From Pseudoalteromonas luteoviolacea NCIMB 1942 (GTDB lineage Bacteria > Pseudomonadota > Gammaproteobacteria > Enterobacterales > Alteromonadaceae): DNA of 64,000 nt. The position numbers and the translations under genes were made by a program. The stretch lies in assembly GCF_001625595.1 (NCBI RefSeq), contig NZ_AUXT01000143.1, forward strand, positions 1 through 64,000, written 5' to 3'. This document shows, piece by piece, positions 34,324 to 42,613 of this stretch. Positions within the stretch are counted from its first letter, which is position 1, and every line of letters starts with the position of its first letter. The notes under the pieces were generated by a model that was not told the origin of the DNA, searched no databases, and was given only the letters and a program-made list of their open reading frames with translations.

Positions 34324-34463
34324 AGCCAAGCGTCAATTTCTCAGTCAACTACTTCCCTGAAACCGAAAAAAAAATTAGTACTAAGTTCGCTAACAATGGC
34401 TCCATACTCGATCCATATTCCTAGCCTATAATGATGAATAGTTAAATAAGATAGAGAATCGAC

Positions 34464-36356
34464 ATGCGCTTAATCACGACTGCTTTATTGAGCTTAGCCA
34501 CTTTGACAGGGTGTCAATTTGGCGCTAACGATACGCCAACAATAACTGAAGTCACACCAACCCCTGAGGTAAAGAGTAACCTAGAAATTACCGCAATCTC
34601 AACGGGCCCTTTGGACACACTAGAACCCACAGACACTGTAAAAACTTACTACACTGTTGATGTAACGGGTTTTAACGATGTAGATGTAGAAGTTCACTTC
34701 TATCTAATGCACTCAGACGAACTTGATGTGCAAAGTGAACAAGAAACAACGATTGAAGACATACAGCAAATTGCCGTCGTTGAGCTGACCTCGCTGAATG
34801 AAGGTTCAAGCGAGCACGAAATTGATCTGCTACTGCCTAACACGCTTGAGGGCGGAAACTACCACATTATTGCGCAAATTGATCCAAATGACTTACATGT
34901 AGAAGATATCGAAGAAGACAATCACCCATCGGTTGATCACCAGCCTCACTTAGACGGTGAATTCCCGCATGCTGATATTGTTGTACGTGAGCAAGAAGGT
35001 CATGATTATAAGCTACTAACTGCCTCTTTCGGCCAATCAGCACTTATCTTAGATGTGCCAAATGTCGACAACGGAACCAGTGAATATCATTCAGATCTTA
35101 TCGGTTACCTCGAAGCAGATTATGAAGGCGGTAACCTAGGACTTTCACATATCAAAGCTGAAGTGATGGTTGCAGGCAACTGGGTTGAGACTCATTTTTG
35201 GGATGCTCAAAACAAACAGTATACAGATACACTAGCGCATGAGTTCACTGCTGAGCTACATGATGAGCATATTGGTTTTGATATTGCGTTAGAGCCTGAG
35301 TTATTACAACAAGTTTATGCTAATTATGATGCTCAAGGTGATAACCAGTTAGAATTACGCTTCACGCTTATTGACGCTGCACAAGATTCAGAAACACGTA
35401 CCGATAACAACGAGATACTGACATCTATTCCGCTTTATTTCTTTGAACAGACTGACGAACCACAGGAGCGTTCTGCAAGACAGGAGCGTTTTAATGAAAC
35501 TGCCATTTTGCCAGCAGCGGTTGGTCTTGCAAATATCAACTTCTCAAGTGAGTTCAACAAGTCATATGGTAACAAGTCGAAGTTCAGTGTGGGTGTAGAC
35601 TTACAGGGTCAACTGTTTATCGTGCCTACTGGCGATCCTGGTGGTCGAATTACAGGTGAAGGAACGGTAGAAGCCTACTTCTTTAACGCCAAAAATACGT
35701 TGTTTAGCATCTCATATAACGGTAGTGCTTATATCAGCGGTCTAAACACTGGCTATGAATCAGAAATGATTATCTTCAATAACGTTGTTTTTGAAGACGA
35801 GAAGTTTACTGCAAAGTATGAAAAGTCATGGGAAAAGAAATGGGAAGAAGAAAAAGTACTTGCCCAAGCCACATTCACAGTGGGCCCTATTCCCATTAAA
35901 GTCGAAGCTGGCGTAACTGGTAACCTTGGTTTTGAGCTAACAGTCGGTTACAACGCTGAGCTATATGCTGAAGGAGACCTTTTCCATGTAGACTTTGGTG
36001 CATTTGGCCGTGGCGGCGTAAATCTACTCGTCGCTTCTGCGGGTGTACAAGCTATCTTAAACTTGATTGACAACACCTTTGCAATGGAGTCAAACGCTGG
36101 GTTTGCATTACTGACCAATGACAATACCAACCCACATATCTATTACGGGATTGAGCTGAAAAACGACCTAGATGTTATTTCTGGAAAGTTTGGTCTGTAC
36201 GCAGAAACCTATGGTGTGAAGTGGTGTAAAAAATGGGGGATCCCATACCCTTGCGGTAAGAAAACAACTCGCTATGATCTGTGGTTATACCAAACCAACA
36301 GTGTGTTCAATAAATCGTGGACAATCTACTCCAAAGAAGGCGATATCAGTCTATGA
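34464..36356 (+). CDS. large beta-rich lipoprotein of unknown function
   Basis: The 630-residue protein has a lipoprotein signal peptide with lipobox L-T-G-C (Cys at residue 17). Residues about 38-150 resemble a CARDB-type Ig-like domain (S-N-L-E-I-T-A-I-S and a closing E-E-D-N segment), and a similar module may follow. The C-terminal 280 residues are beta-rich, with amphipathic strands and a Cys pair in W-C-K-K-W-G-I-P-Y-P-C-G. Its TGA overlaps the ATG of the next gene as ATGA, so the two are probably coupled and act together. I do not recognise the family. Confidence 0.75.
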   Translation: MRLITTALLSLATLTGCQFGANDTPTITEVTPTPEVKSNLEITAISTGPLDTLEPTDTVKTYYTVDVTGFNDVDVEVHFYLMHSDELDVQSEQETTIEDIQQIAVVELTSLNEGSSEHEIDLLLPNTLEGGNYHIIAQIDPNDLHVEDIEEDNHPSVDHQPHLDGEFPHADIVVREQEGHDYKLLTASFGQSALILDVPNVDNGTSEYHSDLIGYLEADYEGGNLGLSHIKAEVMVAGNWVETHFWDAQNKQYTDTLAHEFTAELHDEHIGFDIALEPELLQQVYANYDAQGDNQLELRFTLIDAAQDSETRTDNNEILTSIPLYFFEQTDEPQERSARQERFNETAILPAAVGLANINFSSEFNKSYGNKSKFSVGVDLQGQLFIVPTGDPGGRITGEGTVEAYFFNAKNTLFSISYNGSAYISGLNTGYESEMIIFNNVVFEDEKFTAKYEKSWEKKWEEEKVLAQATFTVGPIPIKVEAGVTGNLGFELTVGYNAELYAEGDLFHVDFGAFGRGGVNLLVASAGVQAILNLIDNTFAMESNAGFALLTNDNTNPHIYYGIELKNDLDVISGKFGLYAETYGVKWCKKWGIPYPCGKKTTRYDLWLYQTNSVFNKSWTIYSKEGDISL

Positions 36357-38068
36357 TAACGCTTAATCAAGTGATTTTAGCTGGTGCACTTTGTGCACTA
36401 GCTAACTCCCAAAGTGCTCAAGCCGCTCAAACCAACTGCTCTGCTCAATTTGACTTTACCATAGATACTCGCACCACGTTTAATTACGACCAAATTAATA
36501 AGCAAGGCCAACAAACACACATCAAGCTGTCTGGGCAACTCACTGTCAAAACAGTTGAACACAACGATGAAGCTGGCTGGTGGGCAATAAAAGCAGACAA
36601 TGTGCGTGCAGGAAGTGGACAATTTAGTTCCGAGCTGGACAGTTATACTGTGCCATTCGCCTTTAAATTAACCCCAATGGGATTAATCAGCGACTTTTGG
36701 TTTCCAGCACCTCTGGACAAACAAAACCAAGACCAACTAAAAGGGTTTGCATACTATTTTCAATTTCAGCGCCACCCTGACAAGCAACTTGAAATGGAGC
36801 AAGACACCCTTGGCCAATATTCGGCATTTTATTCATTTAAAGAAGACCAAATCCAACTCAATAAGCAAAAGTATCAGCTGCATAATGCCAATCAAGATGC
36901 ACTGCAAACAATAAATATTGCTTCATCTGGACATGAAATTACTCCAAGTCCATGCTTCTTCACAACACGAAAGGGGCAGGAAACTTTGTTGTTTACAGGT
37001 AAATCGCAAAGCTTGAACTTGAAAACCAAACAGCAATACTTCTTTGAACCTGCTAAACAAGCCTACCCGTCTGTACTCTTTTCTTTACCAACAGACCTAG
37101 TCAGCTGGCCAATCGACAACCAAAATCTTAGTGAAGAAGATATCGCCCAGCTCAAAAAAGCGTTAGTGAGATTGATACTCGAAAATGATTTAACACAAAT
37201 TGCCGCCCATGATTTGGCAAAGCAGCTGGCTCAATTTGACGCTGTGATTAGTTCATTAGATGACGTCTTTTTAAAGCAGCAGCTTCCAGATAATGCGCAA
37301 ATGCGTTTATTCAACGCCTTGGGTCAGTTAGATAGTAATAATAGCCAATTATTGCTTGGTACACTGCTGATACAAGCAGATAAAGACCCTCTTATACAGT
37401 TTAGAGCTTTGCGGGCACTGTCTCAGGGCAGAAATACTTTAAGCCCCGAGCTAACCGCACTACTCAAAGAACAAGTTGAAACGGGCTTCACCAGTTTGGA
37501 CTCTGAAGTAACAAGTAGTTTTTACATGACCATTGGCGCGATGCTGTATGGACGTGAGCCTGACGCTCAATCGCAACAACTACATAGTGCACTCTCAGAA
37601 CAGCTTTCATTAGAAACAGATGGACGTATTCAATCAGCACTGATCACTGGGTTGGGTAATAGCCGCAATGAACAACACTTTGAACAAATTGATAGCTACG
37701 TCAACAATCGTAACAAAAGTGTACAGAGAGCCTCTTTTCGAGCTCTGGGTATGTTACAAACAGAACAAGCGTACATGAGTTTAGAAAAGCAGCTATCAAC
37801 ACCCACGCATCACAATCAAATGGCACTTCTCAGTGCCCTTGGAAAATACCAGCTAAAGCCAGCTGCAAGTGATACGGTACTCGCAATTGCGGTGAACAAC
37901 TCAAGCGCAGAAAGCCGCTATGCAGCCATCAAGGCGCTGGCAGCACAAAAAAATCAAGAAGGGATTAAACACACTTTAAAATCAGCATTACGCTCGGAAA
38001 CATCTAAAAGAAATTTCAAAGCGATAGTTGAATTACTGCATAACACAGACAATTCAACGCAAAACTAA
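36353..38068 (+). CDS. exported HEAT-repeat protein, possible vitellogenin-N-like layout
   Basis: The start is the ATG at 36353, which overlaps the previous stop. It is followed at once by a signal peptide cleaved after S-A-Q-A, giving 571 residues. An N-terminal beta-rich domain (about 30-230) with V-P-F-A-F-K-L-T-P-M-G-L-I-S-D-F-W-F-P precedes a helical C-terminal region (about 260-565) of HEAT-type repeats (F-R-A-L-R-A-L-S-Q, Q-R-A-S-F-R-A-L-G-M-L, S-R-Y-A-A-I-K-A-L-A). A beta-barrel followed by helical repeats is the layout of the vitellogenin/large lipid-transfer N-terminus; that link is my inference from layout only. With its lipoprotein partner it may bind lipid or protein in the periplasm or at the surface. 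Confidence 0.75.
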   Translation: MITLNQVILAGALCALANSQSAQAAQTNCSAQFDFTIDTRTTFNYDQINKQGQQTHIKLSGQLTVKTVEHNDEAGWWAIKADNVRAGSGQFSSELDSYTVPFAFKLTPMGLISDFWFPAPLDKQNQDQLKGFAYYFQFQRHPDKQLEMEQDTLGQYSAFYSFKEDQIQLNKQKYQLHNANQDALQTINIASSGHEITPSPCFFTTRKGQETLLFTGKSQSLNLKTKQQYFFEPAKQAYPSVLFSLPTDLVSWPIDNQNLSEEDIAQLKKALVRLILENDLTQIAAHDLAKQLAQFDAVISSLDDVFLKQQLPDNAQMRLFNALGQLDSNNSQLLLGTLLIQADKDPLIQFRALRALSQGRNTLSPELTALLKEQVETGFTSLDSEVTSSFYMTIGAMLYGREPDAQSQQLHSALSEQLSLETDGRIQSALITGLGNSRNEQHFEQIDSYVNNRNKSVQRASFRALGMLQTEQAYMSLEKQLSTPTHHNQMALLSALGKYQLKPAASDTVLAIAVNNSSAESRYAAIKALAAQKNQEGIKHTLKSALRSETSKRNFKAIVELLHNTDNSTQN

Positions 38069-38078
38069 ATCCCTGCAT

Positions 38079-38118
38079 ACAGCCATCGTCTAATTGATTG
38101 ATGGCTGTGTTTCTTATT
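38079..38118 (+). terminator. terminator after the lipoprotein/HEAT-repeat pair
   Basis: ACAGCCATC (38079-38087) pairs perfectly with GATGGCTGT (38100-38108), followed by the T-rich GTTTCTTATT. It sits 10 bases after the stop of the HEAT-repeat gene and is a good factor-independent terminator. Confidence 0.8.
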
Positions 38119-38123
38119 AGAAC

Positions 38124-38481
38124 CCACCACCGATATCAGCAAAGCTTAAAATCGACACGCGCACTGCATCAAACCAAACTATTTTACATAGACTTTATGG
38201 GGTTTCAGTTAGATTGGGAACATAAATATGAGTCGGGACGACCACTGTATATGCAAACATCTCAGGGAAAGTGAGTGCTTCACCTTTGTGAGCATTACGG
38301 AGATACCACGCCAAGTACAACGCTTAGAATTGAAGTAGAAGACCTCATCCAATATCAACGTTTATTATAAGGAAAACAGTTCAAACATGCTCGACCTGGG
38401 ATTAATACCCAACTATGGGGCTTAGAAATATCCATTTCAGATCCCTTTGGTAATAAACTGATTTTTACTCAACCTGCTTAA
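38124..38481 (+). pseudogene. VOC/glyoxalase (bleomycin-resistance-like) pseudogene
   Basis: One frame from about 38124 to the TAA at 38481 reads as a glyoxalase-fold protein: F-Y-I-D-F-M-G-F-Q-L-D-W-E-H, R-P-L-Y-M-Q, L-H-L-C-E-H-Y-G-D, L-R-I-E-V-E-D, F-K-H-A-R-P-G-I, I-S-D-P-F-G-N-K-L-I-F. Two in-frame stops interrupt it: TGA at 38272-38274 and TAA at 38368-38370. No start codon or ribosome site is evident at the 5' end. The reading frame itself has not shifted, which indicates a fairly young pseudogene. Homologs in this family sequester bleomycin-type compounds or are of unknown role. Confidence 0.8.
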
Positions 38482-38513
38482 AAAGGCAGCACATTCGCTG
38501 CCACAAAAACTGA

Positions 38514-38927
38514 CTATTTTTGTGCTTCGTCAACTCGCCTGTTAACTGGGTAACGCTCAAAGTCCTCCCAATAATGGATCCCTCCGAGCATTTCTTTGAC
38601 TAAATACCCCATCGCAGAGAGCTTTTGTGCTGCTTTACTCGCACCATTACATCCGGGGCCCCAACAGTAAACTATGAATAACGTATCTGTGTTAAATTCT
38701 TGCATACGAGCTTGAGTTATTTCACCGTGTGGAATGTTAATCGCAGTGATGGCATGACTCTTTGAAAATGCCTCTCGAGCGCGTACGTCAACTAATACAA
38801 AGTCGTGACTGCCCGATTTGATGTCTGCATAAACATCTGAGCAGTCTGTCTCAAACACGAGTTTATCTGAAAAATACTGATGCGCCTTTTTAGTGTCTTT
38901 CTCTATGAAGTAACGTACATTGGACAT
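38514..38927 (-). CDS. rhodanese-like domain protein
   Basis: This 137-residue cytoplasmic protein is a single rhodanese domain: V-L-V-D-V-R-A-R-E-A-F, then A-I-N-I-P-H-G-E-I, and the active-site loop Y-C-W-G-P-G-C-N-G-A, which keeps the catalytic Cys. A final G-G-I-x-Y-W-E motif closes the fold. Single-domain rhodaneses transfer sulfane sulfur or act in stress responses. AAGGAG stands before the ATG, which lies about 120 bases downstream of the next minus-strand gene. The cysteine spacing (C-x5-C) suggests a possible thiol-based variant. Confidence 0.88.
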   Translation of the reverse strand: MSNVRYFIEKDTKKAHQYFSDKLVFETDCSDVYADIKSGSHDFVLVDVRAREAFSKSHAITAINIPHGEITQARMQEFNTDTLFIVYCWGPGCNGASKAAQKLSAMGYLVKEMLGGIHYWEDFERYPVNRRVDEAQK

Positions 38928-39045
38928 GATTTAACTCCTTAATTAACCTACTGAACAATTTACTAAGCGATTGCTAATTAAGGAATTCATAAGTTTTGAA
39001 CGCAGTGTTCAGACATTCTTAATACACATAAAAAGTCTCTCTCCC

Positions 39046-40404
39046 TTAATCTTTCATCTGCTCAATGGCGACAATTTCAGAGCGGTTCATAGTGAGTTTA
39101 TAACGTTCAAGCTGGACCTCATCTTTGGCCTTAAAACGCATGACCAAATTGATTTGATAACGCCGCTCTACAGAGTTTTTTGACACTTTGTGCCCCTCTA
39201 GGCTGTAAAGCTTTCCAGCGCCTTTCTTCAAATAGCGTGCAAATGAGCTCATGTTAAATGTTATACGTTGCTGTACTTCTTCATACCCGGGTAAGAATTC
39301 GTTTACGTGCACTTGATTCTTTGCGCAAAAATGCAAGAAGTTCGCTTCTTGTCGATTCTGTCTACCACGTTTTTTAAGCAATTTATCAACATCGTCTGGG
39401 ATCTCTTTTTTCTTGATATGCTCCAACCATATAGTTTGTGTACAGACAGTCGCATCATTCACAGAGTTTTTGAACTTGTTGCGCCACTTTGGCCTACCCT
39501 TTTGTATTTGTCGCCATGCCCACTGAGTTAAGTCATCTTTAAAGGTTTCTCTTAAGCCGTAGATAACACCCAATAACGCGATGAGCGCAACTGTGATCTC
39601 TTCAAAATTAGAGCGCGCGTTCAGGACCAAGTACATGACGAAAGCCATTATCACCGCAGTTACGCCGCCGCGCGCTAGGCGTTTTAAGTTTGCGCCTAAG
39701 TTAGTCGTTTCTTTATTAAAAACAACCCCATACTCTATCAGCCTTTCAAGTAAGCGCATCTTATTGGTAATGCGATTTGGGTCGTCTAAAGTAACTTGTG
39801 AGTTATAACTAAGCTTTTCTCGATACTCACTCTCTTGTTTACAAAAATCGACAACCGTACTTCTTTCGCGACTAAATTCACTAGATTTTGGACCTCTTGC
39901 TAGTAGTTTCAAAAACGCTTGTTCCGTGTGCCAACTCAAATAATTGTCTGCATTTTGAAAGTAAGACTTTAGCTTGTTATCTGGTGGCGTGTAGCGTCTC
40001 AATTTTACCAACAAACGTGCCGACTGTTCCACCAGCTCAATAGCTGCAGGATAAAACTCATCAGCTTGCTTCAGTTTAAGCATGTCTTTCACATCTGCGT
40101 CTAATGCAATGCGAATTTGATAGCAAAATAAATTTAAATTAACTCGATAGTCACTTTTTTGCCCTTTGCTTTGGCTAATAAAACGGCTTCTCACTAATGG
40201 TAAGTGTAACTGTTCAGAATAGTAGGCACTGTGACTCTTAATGTTCGCGTTAAAGTAGTCAACTTCATTTAGCGTATTGGCATTGATACCCATATCGGTA
40301 GGTATAGAAAAATACAGGTCAAGTTGGTTGGCTTCTTTGGGCAGGAGCTGATAATTGATTTTAAAAGATAGGCTTTCGTCTTGGCTTAGTTTCGCTTTAC
40401 TCAC
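39046..40404 (-). CDS. membrane protein of unknown function
   Basis: I choose a GTG start at 40404, downstream of a GGAGG site with a long spacer of 12 bases; a TTG further upstream at 40440 lies before that site. The protein has 452 residues. The first 240 and last 170 residues are soluble and charged, separated by two close transmembrane segments (V-T-A-V-I-M-A-F-V-M-Y-L-V-L and I-T-V-A-L-I-A-L-L-G-V-I-Y-G-L). This leaves both large domains on the same side of the membrane, probably the cytoplasm. A Lys/Arg-rich stretch follows the second helix. I do not recognise the family. Confidence 0.7.
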   Translation of the reverse strand: MSKAKLSQDESLSFKINYQLLPKEANQLDLYFSIPTDMGINANTLNEVDYFNANIKSHSAYYSEQLHLPLVRSRFISQSKGQKSDYRVNLNLFCYQIRIALDADVKDMLKLKQADEFYPAAIELVEQSARLLVKLRRYTPPDNKLKSYFQNADNYLSWHTEQAFLKLLARGPKSSEFSRERSTVVDFCKQESEYREKLSYNSQVTLDDPNRITNKMRLLERLIEYGVVFNKETTNLGANLKRLARGGVTAVIMAFVMYLVLNARSNFEEITVALIALLGVIYGLRETFKDDLTQWAWRQIQKGRPKWRNKFKNSVNDATVCTQTIWLEHIKKKEIPDDVDKLLKKRGRQNRQEANFLHFCAKNQVHVNEFLPGYEEVQQRITFNMSSFARYLKKGAGKLYSLEGHKVSKNSVERRYQINLVMRFKAKDEVQLERYKLTMNRSEIVAIEQMKD

Positions 40405-40567
40405 TCGAATAATGTACCTCCAATTTTTTATACACTGCAATTATAACACAAATCCTTTGGGAACATCGGCTTATGCCCTGAAATACTCGGTTTTTTGTAC
40501 CAAAGTCGAGGTTTGCAAACCTTAGGCTTTTAGAGATAATAAGGTTTTAATTCAATAAGAAGTATTG

Positions 40568-40939
40568 ATGACAAACTCACCCCAAACACCTGAAAATATT
40601 GAAAGTTTTATAAACCATGTGGCAACACCGGGTAACATCATAGAATTTGAGCAGACCATATCGTTGATAGACAGCCACTATGTATTTAGTCCATGTGCAT
40701 TCGAAAGTGGCGAACAGCACAATGAAGCAGGCACTAACTTAGGCTCGTGCAAAATATTAGCATTTGCAAAACTGCATAACTTGTCAGCGCAAGCAACACT
40801 ACACTGCTTTGGCCGCTATTATAGGGAAGACGTTTTACTCAACCCCAAAGGCACTGATCACGCAAATATCAGAAACTTCATTAAATTTGGCTGGCAAGGC
40901 GTGTATTTTTCTCAATTCCCTTTGGTTCAAAAGTCGTAA
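40568..40939 (+). CDS. HopJ family protein
   Basis: This 123-residue protein shows the HopJ family signature: F-x-x-G plus N-E-A-G-T-N-L-G-S-C-K-I-L-A-F-A, followed by T-L-H-C-F-G-R-Y-Y-R-E-D-V-L-x-N-P-x-G-x-D-H-x-N-I-R-N-F. HopJ was named after a plant-pathogen type III effector, but the family is common in free-living marine bacteria without type III secretion and its role there is unknown. The start is ATG 40568, with AAGAAG before it; the neighbouring in-frame TTG at 40565 is less likely. Confidence 0.9.
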   Translation: MTNSPQTPENIESFINHVATPGNIIEFEQTISLIDSHYVFSPCAFESGEQHNEAGTNLGSCKILAFAKLHNLSAQATLHCFGRYYREDVLLNPKGTDHANIRNFIKFGWQGVYFSQFPLVQKS

Positions 40940-41084
40940 ATTAAATCGGGTGCATCGCAAACGAGTGCAGAACATGCGCCCAACCTTTACTGCAAATACT
41001 CCCTGCTTTAATCACTTTGTAAAACGTGAATCCAAACCGACAGTGCTTTCGTATAATTCCGCTTTGACAAAACCTTGGATTAAG

Positions 41085-41336
41085 ATGCAATTTAGAGAAG
41101 ACGAAACGTCACGAATAATTGAAATGGCCTGGGAAGATAGAACTCCATTTGAGGCAATACACACCTTGTTTAAATTGGATGAACAAGCTGTTATTCAGCT
41201 CATGCGAAGAAACCTTAAGCCTCGCAGCTTTAACAGTTGGCGGACTCGCGTATCAGGACGGAAGACTAAACATTTACACATGCGCTCAAAAGATATTGTG
41301 AGGGGTTACTGTAAAACCCAATATAAACATAGATAG
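41085..41336 (+). CDS. DUF2805 / TIGR03643 family protein
   Basis: The 83-residue product contains the whole conserved block of this family: R-I-I-E-M-A-W-E-D-R-T-P-F-E-A-I, then L-M-R-R-N-L-K-P and R-T-R-V-S-G-R-K-T-K-H. It is small, basic and probably nucleic-acid or nucleotide related, but its function is unknown. I start at 41085 (M-Q-F-R-E-D), where the family begins; the frame stays open upstream into HopJ, but that part is not family-like. It lies about 145 bases after HopJ on the same strand. Confidence 0.88.
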   Translation: MQFREDETSRIIEMAWEDRTPFEAIHTLFKLDEQAVIQLMRRNLKPRSFNSWRTRVSGRKTKHLHMRSKDIVRGYCKTQYKHR

Positions 41337-41470
41337 TATTTGAAAGCAGTGTAATGCAATAACTATGTGCCAATTAACGCCATGCTTGATTCAATTTTAG
41401 GGCGGGTCTTTGCACAAAACTATACTCCCAAATCCTCGCGTGATTTCCGTTTTAAAAGTAGAGTGAAATA

Positions 41471-41490
41471 GATGGGCTCACCAGCCCATC
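41471..41490 (-). terminator. hairpin downstream of the response regulator remnant
   Basis: GATGGGCT (41471-41478) and AGCCCATC (41483-41490) form a perfect 8-bp stem with a 4-base loop. On the minus strand it follows the original end of the broken response regulator and is followed by a T-rich run; on the plus strand it follows the DUF2805 gene. It may serve both convergent genes. Confidence 0.6.
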
Positions 41491-41512
41491 CAAATAGGTT
41501 TTAGCCACATAC

Positions 41513-41941
41513 TTAACTGACAGTACAAGTTGCCATTGTCTCTATTAAGTTTTGTGCGGTTAAATCTTCTGTCACGAGATAGCCTTTTACAAAATCATAG
41601 CCTTTAATCATGTACCTACCTTAACCACATATTGAAGAGGTATACAAAGTGAGAATAGAGCTTTCAAATACTCCAGTGGTTGCTCGTAACTTGACCAAAG
41701 CTTCCAAAAACTCAAAACCATCCATAAGCGGCATATTGATATCGAGAAAGATAATCACAGGCGGGAACTTGTCAGGGTATCGTTTCGCATTGTGCTCATA
41801 GTTAGACAAACAATCGATCGCGACTTGTCCATTGTCAGCTTCAAAGATATGACCCGTGTAGCTGGCATTTTTCAACGCACGTGTCAGCAGATACCTATCT
41901 ACGTCATCGTCGTCAATCATCATAATGGTATATTCTCTCAT
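41513..41941 (-). pseudogene. response regulator receiver-domain gene with a premature stop
   Basis: The frame starts at 41941 (AAGGAAA six bases upstream) with M-R-E-Y-T-I-M-M-I-D-D-D-D and continues as a CheY-like receiver of the Rcp1 type, with the phospho-acceptor block I-I-F-L-D-I-N-M-P-L-M-D-G. It ends at a TAA (41621-41623) right after L-T-L-Y-T-S-S. Beyond that stop the same frame continues with protein typical of the family's end (Y-D-F-V-K-G-Y-L-V-T-E-D-L-T) to a second TAA at 41513. The last beta strand and helix are thus cut off, so the gene is probably inactive. No histidine kinase lies nearby. Confidence 0.75.
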
Positions 41942-42139
41942 CTGCACTTTCCTTACTATGAGATAGGTCAACAAACTCGGCGCAAAACATTTACATAAAT
42001 AAAATCAATAATTTATATTGCAAAATACTCGCTCTTGCTTACTCAAGTCTAGTCAAACAGCCGTAATCCACAAATTAAAGCAAGAAGCAGGTGTGTAATA
42101 TGAAGAAGCCTTTGAAATGTGATAAAGAAGAATAAGTGG

Positions 42140-42370
42140 CTATGTAACGGCTTCAAGGTAGATCAAGTTTGCCATTGCTTGTTCATTGCTAGAGCCACAG
42201 GTTTCTTTGTCTGCTTTGAAATCACTACAAACCTTGGGCCGTTCCGGCTTACCAAAAATCGAGCATAGATTTTGCTCGTTTAAATACTCACAGCGCACAT
42301 CGGCTGCTTTTTTCAAAGAGCTGATACTTGGGGCGACACAACAAGCACCGCAACCTAACCTACACTCCAT
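42140..42370 (-). CDS. YkgJ-like zinc/iron cysteine cluster protein
   Basis: The 76-residue product has the CxxxCxxCC-type metal cluster at its very N-terminus (C-R-L-G-C-G-A-C-C) and two later cysteine motifs (C-E-Y-L…N-L-C-S-I-F and R-P-x-V-C-S-D-F), as in the YkgJ family (UPF0153 relatives). These proteins are thought to chelate Zn or Fe. The start is the ATG at 42370 after a G-rich site (GGGGGTAGAA); an in-frame TTG four codons upstream is less likely. It is short for the family but all cysteine blocks are present. Confidence 0.87.
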   Translation of the reverse strand: MECRLGCGACCVAPSISSLKKAADVRCEYLNEQNLCSIFGKPERPKVCSDFKADKETCGSSNEQAMANLIYLEAVT

Positions 42371-42566
42371 TTCTACCCCCAAACCAAAAAGCTGAGATTA
42401 TACGTATTAGCACACTTTCTGTATGCAAAAATGATTCTTTTATTAAATTTTAAGCAATTTTACCCGCTAATTGTAAAATTGTGACAATAATCGCAATGCT
42501 TTGTTACATATTGATATGAGATCAAAACACCTAGAAATATCTATTGGCGTATTATTCTGTGTAACC

Positions 42567-42576
42567 GATACGTATC
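42567..42576. promoter_or_regulatory. 10-bp palindrome upstream of the RND efflux operon
   Basis: GATACGTATC is a perfect palindrome 38 bases before the GTG start of the adaptor gene, with another GTATC half-site right after it. A TATTAT hexamer (42550-42555) just upstream could be a -10 element, though no good -35 is seen. The position would suit a TetR-type operator, but no such regulator gene is in the vicinity. Confidence 0.3.
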
Positions 42577-42613
42577 AGTATCAAATTTGTCAATTCGGGA
42601 AGGAATTAACATC

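Noticed and set aside
36317..36352. Start of the HEAT-repeat protein at a TTG inside the upstream gene
   Set aside because: It would put 12 polar residues (D-N-L-L-Q-R-R-R…) ahead of the signal peptide; the ATG at 36353 in the ATGA overlap is far more natural.
40764..41084. Longer version of the DUF2805 gene starting inside HopJ
   Set aside because: The first 107 residues of that frame are not family-like and overlap the HopJ coding sequence; family similarity begins at 41085.
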